Source of the DNA: Simmondsia chinensis | Lineage: Eukaryota > Streptophyta > Magnoliopsida > Caryophyllales > Simmondsiaceae | Assembly (NCBI GenBank): GCA_018398585.1 | Contig: JAGTTD010000016.1 | Span: 23,917,212 to 23,981,211 of the forward strand | Length of the DNA stretch: 64,000 nucleotides | Direction of reading: 5' to 3' | In this document: positions 38,901 to 48,032 of the stretch, one piece after another | Numbering within the stretch: position 1 is the stretch's first letter | Layout: the number at the start of each line of letters is the position of its first letter | Made by a program: the position numbers and the translations under genes | The notes under the pieces: generated by a model | Databases searched by the model: none | What the model saw: only the letters and a program-made list of their open reading frames with translations | Told to the model about the DNA's origin: nothing

Positions 38901-41900
38901 TACAATTTATGAAAGTGCCACTAAGCAACAACTAATTGCCTATTGGCTAATGGTTACCTGAAAAAAGGTTGTGTGATAATGTATTGGACTTTAGTTGATT
39001 CCATGCTTATCAATACATTGATCTCTGCGACTAATAATTATCTGACTCCGCAGCAGGGGAAAATTAAATGTTTTTCACTCGGACTAGCCATTCATTCTGT
39101 CAGCATATGTTACGCCTTACCCCCACCATAGTTTTGTGACATGTCTTATTTTGTAATGATGCATTAGATCAGAGGCCTGTTGGGTGTTATTTTTGTTATG
39201 CAAGTATCAGTTAGTGAGTAGTGTTGAATTACTCCTGGTCCTAGCTAATATGCGTTGTTCTAGTTTGATTCTTTAGCATTATTTCACTTTCAGTATATTT
39301 GATTCTTTTAGCTATCGTTGCCTGTCCCTTATCCAAATGCCGTGATGGATTTTGCAGCGGCAGCAATGACCACACAACAAAATTTTGGTGCCGAAACAGG
39401 CCAGGAGACACTGCTCGTGATAAATATAATTCTGGGTACAATCAAGGTTGCTACAATAATCTTTCTCATTTCAAAGGCTTGGTGGATATGATGATACTTT
39501 TGGACTAATGCTCCATGTGCTTGAGATAAAGTCCTCTTCCCCTCGATTTTTATTTCCTTGACTAGCATCAATAATGGGAGAATCGGCTTCCTCTCAAGAG
39601 ATGAAGTCATCTTTGTACTACTCCAAACCTCACCTTTATCAACTGTGCTAATCCTCGACTCTGTGCATAGTTACATGATGAAATTAGAAAATCTGGACAG
39701 CTGTATTTTTAGTTAAGAATGTTTTCAGGTGAAATATTTTTCAGAAAGAAAAAAATCTTCCCTCCAATCAAACAGACCTGTTTGTTGCAACATATCCTTC
39801 GTTTAAAAAATTTTTTGTACATGATGAAGCTTTTTTCTGGGTGGATGGCGCTGTTTTGTCACCTTCGAGGTTCATTTTCGTGAAAATTGGCATTAAATTC
39901 CACTCCCTTACAGGGAAAAACATGAAATTTAATTATTTGTCCATTCTCATTCTGGCAGGTTTTAGTGCACAAAACCCTGCCTACGATAACCGCGCAGGTG
40001 GCAACTTCTCTGCATCTGAACCGCCAATGACTCCTGGATCGCTTCCACCTGGATTGGCACGAAATGAGGGAACCATCCCAGGAGTCGGAGCAGCGATGCC
40101 GCTCTCCATTCCATCCTTTGACACATCGTCTCAGGGTGATCAAAAGCCGGCCCACCTGGTCTCAATGCCGATGGGGGCCCCACCTTTGCCCCCTGGCCCA
40201 CACCCGTCTCTGCTTGCTGCCAACCAACCTCAACCATATCAGCATAATGCTCAGCAACCGCCACTTCCGCAGCAGATGCCTCCTTTCTCACAGCAACCTC
40301 CCAATATGCCATCGCTACAACAACCATCCCATATGCCTCTAATGCAACATTCTCATATGCCTCGACCCCCACCCCAAATGCCGCCACTGAATATGCCCTC
40401 TAATATCCCGTCTTCTATGCCAGGATCCATGCCAATACCATCATCAATGCCTACATCACATCCATTGCCCATGCCTGGCCCAATGGTATGTATTATTTTG
40501 TCTTGATCAATTATACATCACATCCATTGCCCATGCCTGGCCCAATGGTATGTATTATTTTGTCTTGATCAATTATGTTTTCAATTTGCTCGACTAGCTT
40601 ACCTCTTCAAGGGTGAATTTTTTTTCCCCGCCTTTTAGGTTAGGGTTTTTCTTTCGAAAGAAACAAGCACAAAAAAAAAAAGGACCTAATGCCTCAAGGG
40701 CTCCAGCATATGTGGGGTTTGGGGTTTTTCTTTTTTTTTTTTTGGGGGGGGGGAGGGTGTTGGGATGTACGTAGCCTTACCCCTTCAGGGTGCTATCCTC
40801 GAGGGAGGCTGTGTCCGGGGACCCCCGACTTCTTTTGAAGAAAAGAATTTATATTAAGAGGGATATAATTTTGTAGCATATCCTCATCAATGTGAAAGGA
40901 AAGCATTGGAGCTAAGATGGCCTAGTCTCTCTGTAAATTAGGCAAGGATGTATCACAAAAGCCTCCAAAAAACACCTTCCCCAGAGAGAGCACAGAAAAG
41001 CCATCTTGTCCTGTAGAATGTTCACCAGTATATTTGGATCTTTAAAATTCTGGTGTTCCTTTCCAAGCAGATGCAGTGTAGATTTGCGGCCCTATTTTTA
41101 GAGTAACTATTTTATGTCCTTGTTCTTCCCCCGAGTCTGTTGAACTCTATTAAAATAACACTTGTAATTGTACATGTGCACACTTGTACCTGTCAAAATG
41201 TTGACAGAAATCTACACCATAGATTCAATGCGACTATGGTAAAATAGATTCGTACGTGTGTTCTCCGATTTGAAACACAAGTCATGCACTCCTTTCAGAT
41301 TTCATTGAGGTCTTCTTTGTTTTCCCTTTTAGCATAATCATGAAATGCAAGATGTCATGGATTTTGGATGGACTTCGGCTGTATTATAGGTTTTTTGTTC
41401 GTTTTGTGTTTTTTTCTTTTCATTTTTTTCCTCTCTTTACTGAAATTGTGGAACTACTAAAAGTGAAAGCAAACCTAGCATTCAATAAACTACTCATATG
41501 TAAAATCTATTAATGCTTCTTCGGGTTTGTTTTTAGGGGCTCCATAAGTATGCAAGTCGATTTTGAGCTCTACAAGTTTAACGAGTTGAGTTTGAACAAC
41601 GGCTTGCTTCACTCGTTAAAGTTCCCGAAAAGCTCATTAAAGGATTTTTAATGCTCATTGCCATTTAGGAGTTTGTTAAATATTGAGTATTAGCTCAATA
41701 ATTGATTGATGATTAATCATTGGTAGTGTGAATATCTCCTTAAATGACTACCTTCTGAATCAAGATAATGACTTATTTGTAGCTCAAGCAACTCAGGACC
41801 TGAGCCAAGCCAAGGATTGAACATATCAATATCTTATCGAACCGAGTTTGATTAGACATTTAAAAACTCGCTTATGGCTTGGCTCATATTGAACTCGTTA

Positions 41901-43733
41901 AGACTTATTGAGATCAAGTTTTGCAAGGGGATGCTTGATTTGTTTCGAGGTGATCAACAAATTCAAAAATTATACAAATTAACTTTCATATATTATGCAG
42001 GGAATGCCGAATGCCTCTAATCAGATGTCTCCACAAATGCAACAAGGTCATTTTATGGGCATGAGTTCCATGCAATCAGGATCATTGCCAACTGGTGGGG
42101 TGCCACCGCCTATTGGTGGTTTTCCAAATGGTCTGCCAAATATGCAGGGCCCATCTGGTGCAAATGGGCCCCAAATGTTCCCACCACCTGGCGGTTTCGG
42201 CCGCCCACAAGGTGGAATGATGCCGATGATGCCAGGGCTTAATCCTTTCCAGGTAAGTAAAGTTGAGATTTGTTTTTTCTTGTCCCCCCCCTTTTTTTTT
42301 ATTTACTGTAAGAGTTGGACTAGGGTATGTGTTGTCCAGAAGGTCTCATGAGAGGTGGACATCAGTATGTATTCTTTAGAGGCCGATTCTTCTACATTTT
42401 TAATATTTTTCTATATTTTTGGTCTAATTCATAAGTATCCAAGAAACGTACCATCGTGTGGTGTTGCCTCAAATCTAATGTCAGAAAAATGCAACAATTT
42501 GATGCGTTGCTTGGTTACAGAGGAAGAAAGGCCAAAAGTCACGCACGTGGTGAATCCAACTTGGAACTAGTGATTCACGTTTCTAAACATAATACGTTAG
42601 TGTCTGGGGGAGTTTCTTGTAAATTTGTGACTATCTACATATTAGCCTAAAATTTCCTCACATAAATCGAATTCAAGGAGTAAACCCCAATTTATTTCTA
42701 GGAATGTTGCAATAAAGTTAAAAAAAAAAGGAGGACCGGGGAGGAGAGAGTAATGTGTGCTTTCAAATTGGTTTCGTGACAAATGCTGTGTAAAGATGCC
42801 AAATTATAGGGGCGACATTGTCATAGCATGCTCGAGTTTGACTGAATCATGATTAGATATGATCAAGTGAATATCGATGAAGTTTAATTGGTGTTTTAAT
42901 ACTGCTATGAGGTGCATGAGGAGATTTTTGCAGCTAGAGTGGACATATTTGTATGGCAAATTTTGCTACTCTGACGTAGATTCTGCTGTTTCTGTATTGT
43001 CGTTTGAAAACGAAAATATTTATATGATCTGCTAGGAACAAATATATGAATATTCTTTAATATTTTGTCCATCATATTTTGTAAGTTGTATTCTAAAAGG
43101 ACACATCTATCAATTTCACCAAAGAGGGCACCAACACGCCGTCACCGGATCCCATTAGAACTTCGAAGTTAAGCGTGCTTGGGCGATAGTAGTACCAGGA
43201 TGGGTGACCTCCTGGGAAGTCCTCACCCTCAGGTTGGGGGTACTGGGAAACAGCTTCTCTTCAGGTTAACACCCTGAAGGGGGAAGGCTGCGTACATCCG
43301 CCCCCCCAGACCCTACGTAGGCGGGAGCCCTTGAGGCACTGGGTATGTTCCTTTTACTTTTAATTGACTTCACAGTCAAATTCTTAGTGTATGCTCATTT
43401 TAATCAAGTTTTCGAGCTTTCCCGAAAAGTTTTGCTAAACAGCCACATTTTCCGAAACAATATTTGCAGAATGACCCTTACCAATTTTCCTAGAGAAATA
43501 CCGCGTTTTAGTTTTCTTTGCATTGTACTAAAAATGGAAGAACATCCTTCCCTCGCTTTGCATTTCCTTTCGGGATTGGAATTATTTTCCGCATTTTTCT
43601 AAAACTAACAAAATTCTTGGTTGAAACCGATGCTGATCTTTTCCCTTATTGCCAGCTGCAACCTGGAAATCCGAACGTGATGCCACAACCTCCACTACCG
43701 CCAGGGCCACCTCCACAACAGACACAGCAGTAG
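24434..43733 (+). CDS. FY: FY, WD40 subunit of the mRNA cleavage/polyadenylation machinery (18 exons, 740 aa)
   Basis: FY (WDR33/Pfs2 family) works in the nucleus in poly(A)-site recognition and in Arabidopsis partners FCA to control FLC. Coding exons: 24434-24653, 26622-26713, 29937-30005, 30224-30328, 31427-31522, 31610-31692, 31859-31930, 32012-32109, 32507-32566, 32642-32702, 32816-32903, 34239-34302, 37218-37296, 38013-38102, 39358-39446, 39959-40485, 42001-42252, 43656-43733. All introns are GT-AG; the sum is 2223 nt in one frame. Residues 1-75 are Gln/Pro/Met-rich, then [20 protein letters not shown]. Seven WD40 repeats span about 155-445, ending in [41 protein letters not shown] and HTTKFW. 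The tail is Pro/Met/Gln-rich with two PPLPP motifs (530-534 and 727-731), the known FCA WW-domain ligands. It is somewhat longer than Arabidopsis FY. Exon 9 starts after the second of two close AG sites; only that one keeps the frame. Confidence 0.95.
24800..25035. mobile_element. Foldback MITE in FY intron 1
   Basis: Shares the TTAGTCCCTCGTCTTTTGTT-type arm and the inverted GATGAGGGACTAATTTTG arm with the element at 22145. The loop near 24960 has GGTCTCCCATACAGTGACC. Confidence 0.6.
25313..25519 (+). mobile_element. 5S rRNA-derived SINE, head truncated, in FY intron 1
   Basis: Starts at 5S nucleotide about 35 (CCATTAGAACTCCGAAGTTA) and keeps the box A, intermediate element and box C regions (AGGATGGGTGACCTCCTGGG). 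It then joins directly, at ACCCTCAGGTTGGGG, to the LINE-like 3' body ending GGCACTGGGTATGTTAC. Perfect 13-bp target duplications TTGCTTCGTTTTC flank it (25300-25312 and 25520-25532). The 5' truncation with intact duplications indicates target-primed insertion of an incomplete copy. Confidence 0.9.
27660..28479. mobile_element. MULE-type element in FY intron 2
   Basis: GCCCTATGT lies on both sides (about 27651-27659 and 28480-28488), a 9-bp duplication. The left end (GTGGCTGATCCAG, then TTGGGGGCACATATA) and the reverse complement of the right end (CAGGGCCGGATACAG, then GGGGGGCACTTATA) form an imperfect terminal inverted repeat of about 40 bases. It carries a tRNA-like module near its right end. 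Confidence 0.75.
28340..28405 (-). other. tRNA-like pol III promoter module inside the MULE-type element
   Basis: On the minus strand an A box (TAGTCTAGTGG, 28386-28396) and a B box (GGTTCAATGCC, 28342-28352) are 33 bases apart, as in tRNA genes. No full cloverleaf with paired acceptor stem is evident, so this is a tRNA-derived relic or SINE head, not a tRNA gene. Confidence 0.6.
28712..29443. mobile_element. hAT-like MITE in FY intron 2, same family as 23308
   Basis: The left end is GGCTCTGTTTGACACGTGGA. The right end is the inverted relative (GGTGAACCAAATAACAGAA). Sub-terminal GGAATTGNAATTCCAATT stretches lie in both arms. The interior is clearly related to 23308-24252, but shorter. Confidence 0.65.
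30372..30598. mobile_element. hAT-like MITE in FY intron 4 (227 bp)
   Basis: Begins GGGCCTGTTC and ends AAGTAGGCCC. The flanks TATCTAAT (30364-30371) and TAACTAAT (30599-30606) agree at 7 of 8 positions. The arms are complementary over much of the element (GTTTTTGAGAAATTAAAAAC against TCTTTAGTTTCTCAGCAC). Confidence 0.7.
32250..32301. repeat. 26-bp exact tandem duplication in FY intron 8
   Basis: GGGGCATTCATTACTTATGT plus GCTTAC occurs twice head to tail without a difference. It does not touch splice sites. Confidence 0.85.
33219..33889. mobile_element. hAT-like MITE in FY intron 11
   Basis: The left end GGGCCTGTTTGGCATTGATA and right end AAGCCAAACATGCCC are inverted relatives. Inside are AAGCACTTTT/AGAAGC-type stretches and a very AT-rich core. 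I could not find matching 8-bp flanks. Confidence 0.55.
34746..35628. mobile_element. Long MITE-like element in FY intron 12
   Basis: The left end GGCTTCGTTTAGAAACA and the right end TGTTTCTAAACAACTCC are inverted copies. Sub-terminal CAGTTTTCC and GGAAAACTG stretches pair as well. A similar but weaker signature occurs at 55070-55440. Confidence 0.55.
35836..36090 (-). mobile_element. RTE-type LINE 3' end in FY intron 12
   Basis: The minus strand gives GGTTGGGGATCCTCGGACAC, GGTAAGGCTACGTACATCCC, then a C run and GGCACTGGG with GTT repeats near 35836. The sequence upstream of the body on the minus strand (GCTTTGTGCCGGTGTTTTTA, near 36060) resembles the LINE 3' UTR at 46110-46160. This is therefore a truncated LINE, not a 5S SINE. 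A run of 41 G on + lies at 35894-35934. Confidence 0.7.
36091..37217 (+). other. Remainder of FY intron 12, nothing recognised
   Basis: No repeat with clear ends and no coding signal up to the exon 13 acceptor at 37216-37217. Confidence 0.4.
40453..40576 (+). repeat. 62-bp exact tandem duplication across the FY exon 16 donor
   Basis: Unit 1 (40453-40514) contains the last 33 coding bases of exon 16, the GT donor at 40486 and 29 intron bases. Unit 2 (40515-40576) repeats all of it without a change. There are thus two identical donors 62 bases apart. Using the second would read VCIILS and a stop after residue Met-631. Confidence 0.95.
40683..40830 (-). mobile_element. RTE-type LINE 3' end in FY intron 16
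   Basis: The minus strand reads GGGGGTCCCCGGACACAGCC, GGTAAGGCTACGTACATCCC and GGAGCCCTTGAGGCATTAGG. A T/G-rich expansion (40725-40755) occupies the variable site. No 5S head and no clear target duplications are seen. Confidence 0.65.
41530..41950. repeat. Degenerate GAGCTC/CTCGTT-rich repeat in FY intron 16
   Basis: Repeated phrases such as AACGAGTTGAGTTTGAAC and ACTCGTTAAG in both orientations resemble the interior of the hAT-like element at 10438, but no termini can be set. A similar stretch is at 44410-44780. Confidence 0.4.
43126..43350 (+). mobile_element. 5S rRNA-derived SINE in FY intron 17
   Basis: The 5S head is nearly complete (CACCGGATCCCATTAGAACT, AGTTAAGCGTGCTTGGGCGA, AGGATGGGTGACCTCCTGGG), with a damaged first 25 bases. 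It lacks the last part of 5S and joins the body at ACCCTCAGGTTGGGG, exactly as the copy at 25313 does. It ends GGCACTGGGTATGTTC. I saw no convincing target duplication. This copy has the best-preserved box A and box C. Confidence 0.85.
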
Positions 43734-43772
43734 CCCCTTGCTTGCACAAAGTTACCTTCTAGTCATCTGTGT

Positions 43773-43803
<31 letters not shown>

Positions 43804-43960
43804 GTAGTAAAGGCTAAGGCCTTTAGTGTCGCCTTTTATGCGAGGGAAGATATTAACTCTGATTGGAGAGGAGAGGGCTCTGTCAGGCATTAACTCTTTA
43901 TATTGTTGTACATTAGTGAATATTTTGACTTTTGTACTTTTTTTAAAAAAAGGTTGTTTC
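43734..43960 (+). other. Probable FY 3' UTR
   Basis: Follows the TAG at 43731-43733 and includes a 24-base T run at 43779-43802. No AATAAA is present; AT-rich near-upstream motifs lie around 43900. The polyadenylation site is not defined. Confidence 0.4.
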
Positions 43961-44109
43961 GATGCTTAATCCTTGACCTATTATTTGGTTTCTGAAGGTT
44001 GAAATTCTTGGATTAACTTGGTCACTATTGAAAAATCTGTTAGTTTATGGTTGAATTCTTGCATGTCTTGTCTTGACAAAAGTATTATTTTAAACGCATC
44101 GTGTTGGAT

Positions 44110-44263
44110 TTTTTTATTTTTTATTTCTTTTATATTGGTAAGGTTGGGGGGATATCCCATAAAATCCTCATGAAGGGGAGATACAAGTGCCATAGTGATG
44201 ATTCGAACTCCGGTGACATGTATGGCCGCCATGTTTGCCGGTGTGTCCTTTGGGGACAACATT
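44110..44263 (-). mobile_element. tRNA-derived SINE just downstream of FY
   Basis: The minus strand has a degenerate A box (TTGTCCCCAAAGG) and a B box (GAGTTCGAATC) about 38 bases apart, then CATGAGGATTTTATGGGATA and an A-rich tail. Flanks GTGTTGGAT (44101-44109) and GTGTTTGAT (44264-44272) agree at 8 of 9 positions. The family is distinct from the 5S SINEs. Confidence 0.7.
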
Positions 44264-44409
44264 GTGTTTGATAAATAGAACAAAGCGTAGGATATTCATA
44301 CAAGAATGATAACTGGAGATGAAATGGCATTTGCCATGTCATCTTGTGTTCCTAAAATTCTATGTCGCTCATTCGTAGAATTTCTATGCAAAATACAGAA
44401 TATACACCC

Positions 44410-44780
44410 GAAAGATATCGAGCCTGAGTTTGAGCCGAGCTCTTATCAAGCTTCAAACCTTTGGTCGAGCTTAGGTCAATAAATTTTTATTGTGTTTGCT
44501 TGGTTCGGCTTTGTTTGTTAACCTAATTGAGCTGATTTGAACTTGTATTAAGTCGAGCCGAGCTTGTTATCAAGTCGAATCAAGCTCATAATTTAGTTGA
44601 GCTTGCTATGGAGTCAAGCTCGCTATTGAGCTGAGTAATTCGAGTCATTATCGAGCCATTATGGAATCAAATTTGAGCTAACAAATCTTAGCTTGCCTTT
44701 ATTGAGCTTTTTTATATGCTCTGATCATACTGTTCATGAACATTAACGAGTCAAGTACTTGGTTCACTTGTTTTCTAGGA
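44410..44780. repeat. Degenerate GAGCC/CGAGC-rich repeat
   Basis: Phrases such as TTGAGCCGAGCTC and GTCGAGCCGAGC resemble the hAT-like interior at 10438. Ends are not found. Confidence 0.4.
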
Positions 44781-44829
44781 AAATGGTAATTTAACACTTA
44801 GTAGGTTGGCGATTCTTGAACACAGGAAC

Positions 44830-44930
44830 CTTTTAGTGTAGCACCCTAAAGAGTAAGGCTGCGTACTTTTCACCGTCCCCAGACCTTGTATTGGCGGGAA
44901 CCCTTGTGGCATTGAGTTGGTTGTTTATAG
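44830..44930 (+). mobile_element. Decayed RTE LINE/5S-SINE 3' body
   Basis: AGCACCCTAAAGAGTAAGGC, TGCGTACTTTTCACC, AGACCTTGTATTGGCGGGAA and CATTGAGTTGGTTGTT follow the shared body in order, with many changes. The head is not preserved, so I cannot tell SINE from LINE origin. Confidence 0.55.
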
Positions 44931-45386
44931 AAAAATATATTTCAAAGATGCTCACTTTTCTTTTCTACGTCAACAAAAAAAAACCCGAGGAAATTATGAC
45001 TTAGATATGGTGAGGTTTAACATTTATCTAACTCCAATAATACTTCAATACATAATGAGGCATATGAGGTTTGAATACTTTTCCACCTAAATACCATATT
45101 CAGTACCATTTTTGAAACGTGTTAAACTTTTATAAAAAAAAATGACCAATTTTATTCTGAAAATATTGTTATAGGACATGATTATGATCATATATATATT
45201 ACATCATGCCGATGTTTTATGTAAAAACTAGGTTTATTAACTTTTTAGTATCTTGTAGTTTGTGGAAAAAATAAAAATGCCCATAACTTTTCCTCTTCAT
45301 GTTTTTAGCACCTTAAGTTTTCTTCGTATCAATAAATAGGGCCCTCTCTGGGATAAAGCTGACATGAGAGGTTAAAAAGAACATAC

Positions 45387-45590
45387 CCAGTGCCTCAAGG
45401 GCTTCCGCCTACGCAGGGTCGGGGGGGGGGGGGGGGGGGCGGATGTACGCAGCCTTCCTCCTTCAGGGTGTTAACCTGAAGAGAGGCTGTTTCCCAGTGC
45501 CCCCAACCTGTGAGGGAGGACTTCCCAGGAGGTCACCCATCCTAGAACTACTCTCGCCCAAGAACGCTTAACTTTGGAGTTCTAACGAGA
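45387..45590 (-). mobile_element. 5S rRNA-derived SINE, minus strand
   Basis: The minus strand starts TCGTTAGAACTCCAAAGTTA and keeps GGGCGAGAGTAG and AGGATGGGTGACCTCCTGGG. It then joins the shared body (CAGGTTGGGGGCACTGGGAA) and ends GGCACTGGGTATGTT. The head is 5'-truncated near 5S nucleotide 33. A 19-base G run on + (45421-45439) lies in the body. Confidence 0.85.
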
Positions 45591-45898
45591 AGTTGTTTTA
45601 ACTAACCAATAAAATATGTTGATAAAAATACCCTTGGATAACATGAGGCATTTTAACTAAATTGCAAAATGCTGTAGTTTTAGTGCAAAATGCGTCCAAT
45701 GTTGCACTTCATTGTGCTTGTGCACAAAAGAATTAGAGAAAATTTTGGTGCAAGTAACCTTGAGGTTTAGTAATATATTTTTTCTAGTATCCGGAGGTTT
45801 TGAAATATTTTAGAGGTACCCTAAACTTTGGTAACGTATTTTTAGGTACCCTTGGCTTAACGTCGTTAGTTTTTGATGATGTGGCTCCAAAATTGGTA

Positions 45899-45962
45899 CA
45901 ACAATAACAACAACAACAATAATAAACCCAGTGCCTCCAAGGGCTCCTGCATAAACAAGGTC

Positions 45963-45996
<34 letters not shown>

Positions 45997-47586
45997 ATGT
46001 ACGCAACCTTCCCCTTTCAGGGGGCTACCCTGAAGAGAGGCTATTTCCGAGGACCCCTAACTTGAGAAGCTATCCGTAGCAATGAGCAAAAGGCCTGTTA
46101 GCATTGAGGGCACTGAAGCATGAGTAGGGCAAAAACACCCGGTGAGCAAAACAATAGACTCAAAGCAAGCCACCTCAGGCACAAATCAATAGATAAGATA
46201 AAGAAAATGATAGAAATAGAGGATAGAGAATGAGATAGAGATAGAGGTCGAGATAGAGATAGAGATAGAAATAAGATAAGTATTTTTTTGGTAATTAATA
46301 TAAGATAAGTAGGCAAGTAGCAAGTAGTAGCTTATAAGAGCCAGAACACAGCATACGTGCGCTAAGAGGACCTAGCACTAGAAAGCTGGACCACCCTACT
46401 CCAACCGGAGCATCTAATACCCCTATGCTAGCCCTCCATTGGGCCCTATCTAAGGTCATCTCCTCCCAAAGGTTTAGGTGGGTGAGGTCTTGTCGGATCG
46501 TCTCAAGCCATCTCTTCTTTGGTCTACCTCTGCCTCTTCTACCTAGTGTTATAAGGGGCTGTTCGCATCTCCTTACTAGAGCGTTGTCTGGCCTCCTTGT
46601 AACATGTCCGAACCACCTCAGACGTTGCTCCCTCAATTTATCTTCAATGGAGGCTACGCCCAATTTGCCTCTTATGATGTTGTTCTTGATCCTATCCTTC
46701 CTTGTGTGCCCGCACATCCACCTCAGCATTCTCATCTCCGCCACCTTCATCTTCTGTGTGTGCTGTTGTTTCATCGCCCTACACTCCGCCCCATACGTCA
46801 TGGCTGGCCTCACAACCGTCTTATAGTATCTTTCCTTTAGCTTCAAGGGGAACTTTCTGTCACAAAGTACCGCGGAGGCCATCCTCCACTTATGCCATCC
46901 CGCTTTAATCCGGTTGCTGACATCCTCGTCCACTTCACCGTTGTGCTGTATCATGGATCCCAAGTACTTGAATCTCTCCTTCTTTGGTATGACCTCGGAT
47001 TCAATCTTGACTTCTTCCCGGCTAGGTGTGGTAGAGGGATCGAACTTGAGTTCCATGTGCTCGGTCTTGGCTCTGCTTAGTCGTAAACCCTTCGACTCTA
47101 GAACCCCTCTCCACAGTTCCAGCTTCTCATTTATCTCTTCCCGCGACTCCCCCACCAGTACTATGTCATCTGAAAAAGCATGCACAAAGGTACACATCCC
47201 TGGATGTGCCTAGTGAGCTCGTCCATAACCAAAATGAACAGGTAGGGGCTCAAAGCGGACCCTTGGTGCACCCCTACTGTTATCGGGAAAGTGTATGTCT
47301 CCCCATCCACTGTACGCACCATAGTCTGTGCCTCCTCATACATGTTTCTAATGACTTGGATATATGATACGGGGATGCTTTTCCTGTCCAAAACTCTCCA
47401 AAGGACCCCCCCTTCGCACTCTATCATATGCCTTCTCTAAATCAATGACAACCATATGAAGGTCCTTTTGTCTCTCCCTGTATTGCTCTATTGTCCGCCT
47501 TAGGATGTGGATGGTTTCTATTGTTGATCTGCCGGGCATAAATCCGAACTGGTTCTCGTACACCTCTGTCTGTTGCCTCAACCTAA
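45899..47586 (-). mobile_element. RTE-type LINE, 5'-truncated, with GTT-repeat tail
   Basis: One insertion bounded by perfect 10-bp duplications AAAATTGGTA (45889-45898 and 47587-47596). From high to low: RT fingers/palm ([34 protein letters not shown]), VHQGSALSPYLFILVMDELT, the active-site region (HAFSDDIVLVGESREEINEK), then RFKYLGSMIQ and the RTE C-terminal stretch (RWFGHVTRRPDNALVRRCEQ). Frameshifts lie near 47430 and 47190. The ORF ends by 46295-46320; a 3' UTR follows, ending in the body shared with the 5S SINEs and in GTT/ATT repeats at 45899-45928. Simple-repeat tails instead of poly(A) are typical of RTE LINEs. Confidence 0.9.
46295..47581 (-). pseudogene. Reverse transcriptase ORF of the RTE-type LINE (three frames)
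   Basis: Three overlapping frames cover the RT: 47581-47348, 47427-47161 and 47197-46295. The conserved Asp of [13 protein letters not shown] motif A is present (VIDLEKAYD), and motif C reads SDDIVLV where ADD is usual. The endonuclease and RT start are lost by 5' truncation. The last roughly 50 residues (LGPLSARMLCSGSYKLLLAT) may be real C-terminus. Confidence 0.88.
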
Positions 47587-47670
47587 AAAATTGGTATTTA
47601 CATTTAAAACAAAATTAAAATTGTAAACTATTTTCAATATTTAGAAAAACATATTAAATCTAAAATAATA

Positions 47671-48032
47671 TATTTTTATTATTTAAAATAATATATAAAA
47701 TTCTATAAAATATTTTGAATATCTATAAACTTTGTAAATATTATAAAGCAATATCTTATATATTTAGAAACTATTTTATATATTTTAAAAGTTATACAAA
47801 ATATATAAAAAAATTGGATATTTAAAAATATCTTAAAGTTTTTAAAAGAAATAATATTTTTTTATTATTTAAAATAATATATAAAATTCTATAAAATATT
47901 TTGAATATCTATAAACTTTGTAAATATTATAAAAAAATATCTTATATATTTAAAACTGTTTTATATATTTTAAAAGTTATACAAAATATATAAAAAGAAT
48001 TGGATATTTAAAAATATCTTAAAGTTTTTAAA
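47671..48032. repeat. 186-bp AT-rich direct duplication
   Basis: 47671-47846 and 47857-48032 are nearly the same (shared words include GAATATCTATAAACTTTGTA). It lies in the interior of the long-terminal-inverted-repeat element. Confidence 0.8.

Noticed and set aside
39859..40387. Two overlapping minus-strand open frames of 98 and 141 codons
   Set aside because: Antisense to FY exon 16, again caused by Pro/Met/Gln-rich codons. The + frame has splice sites and family similarity.
46425..47213. Several + strand open frames of 60-133 codons
   Set aside because: Shadows of the RTE reverse transcriptase on the minus strand; no domain is recognisable.
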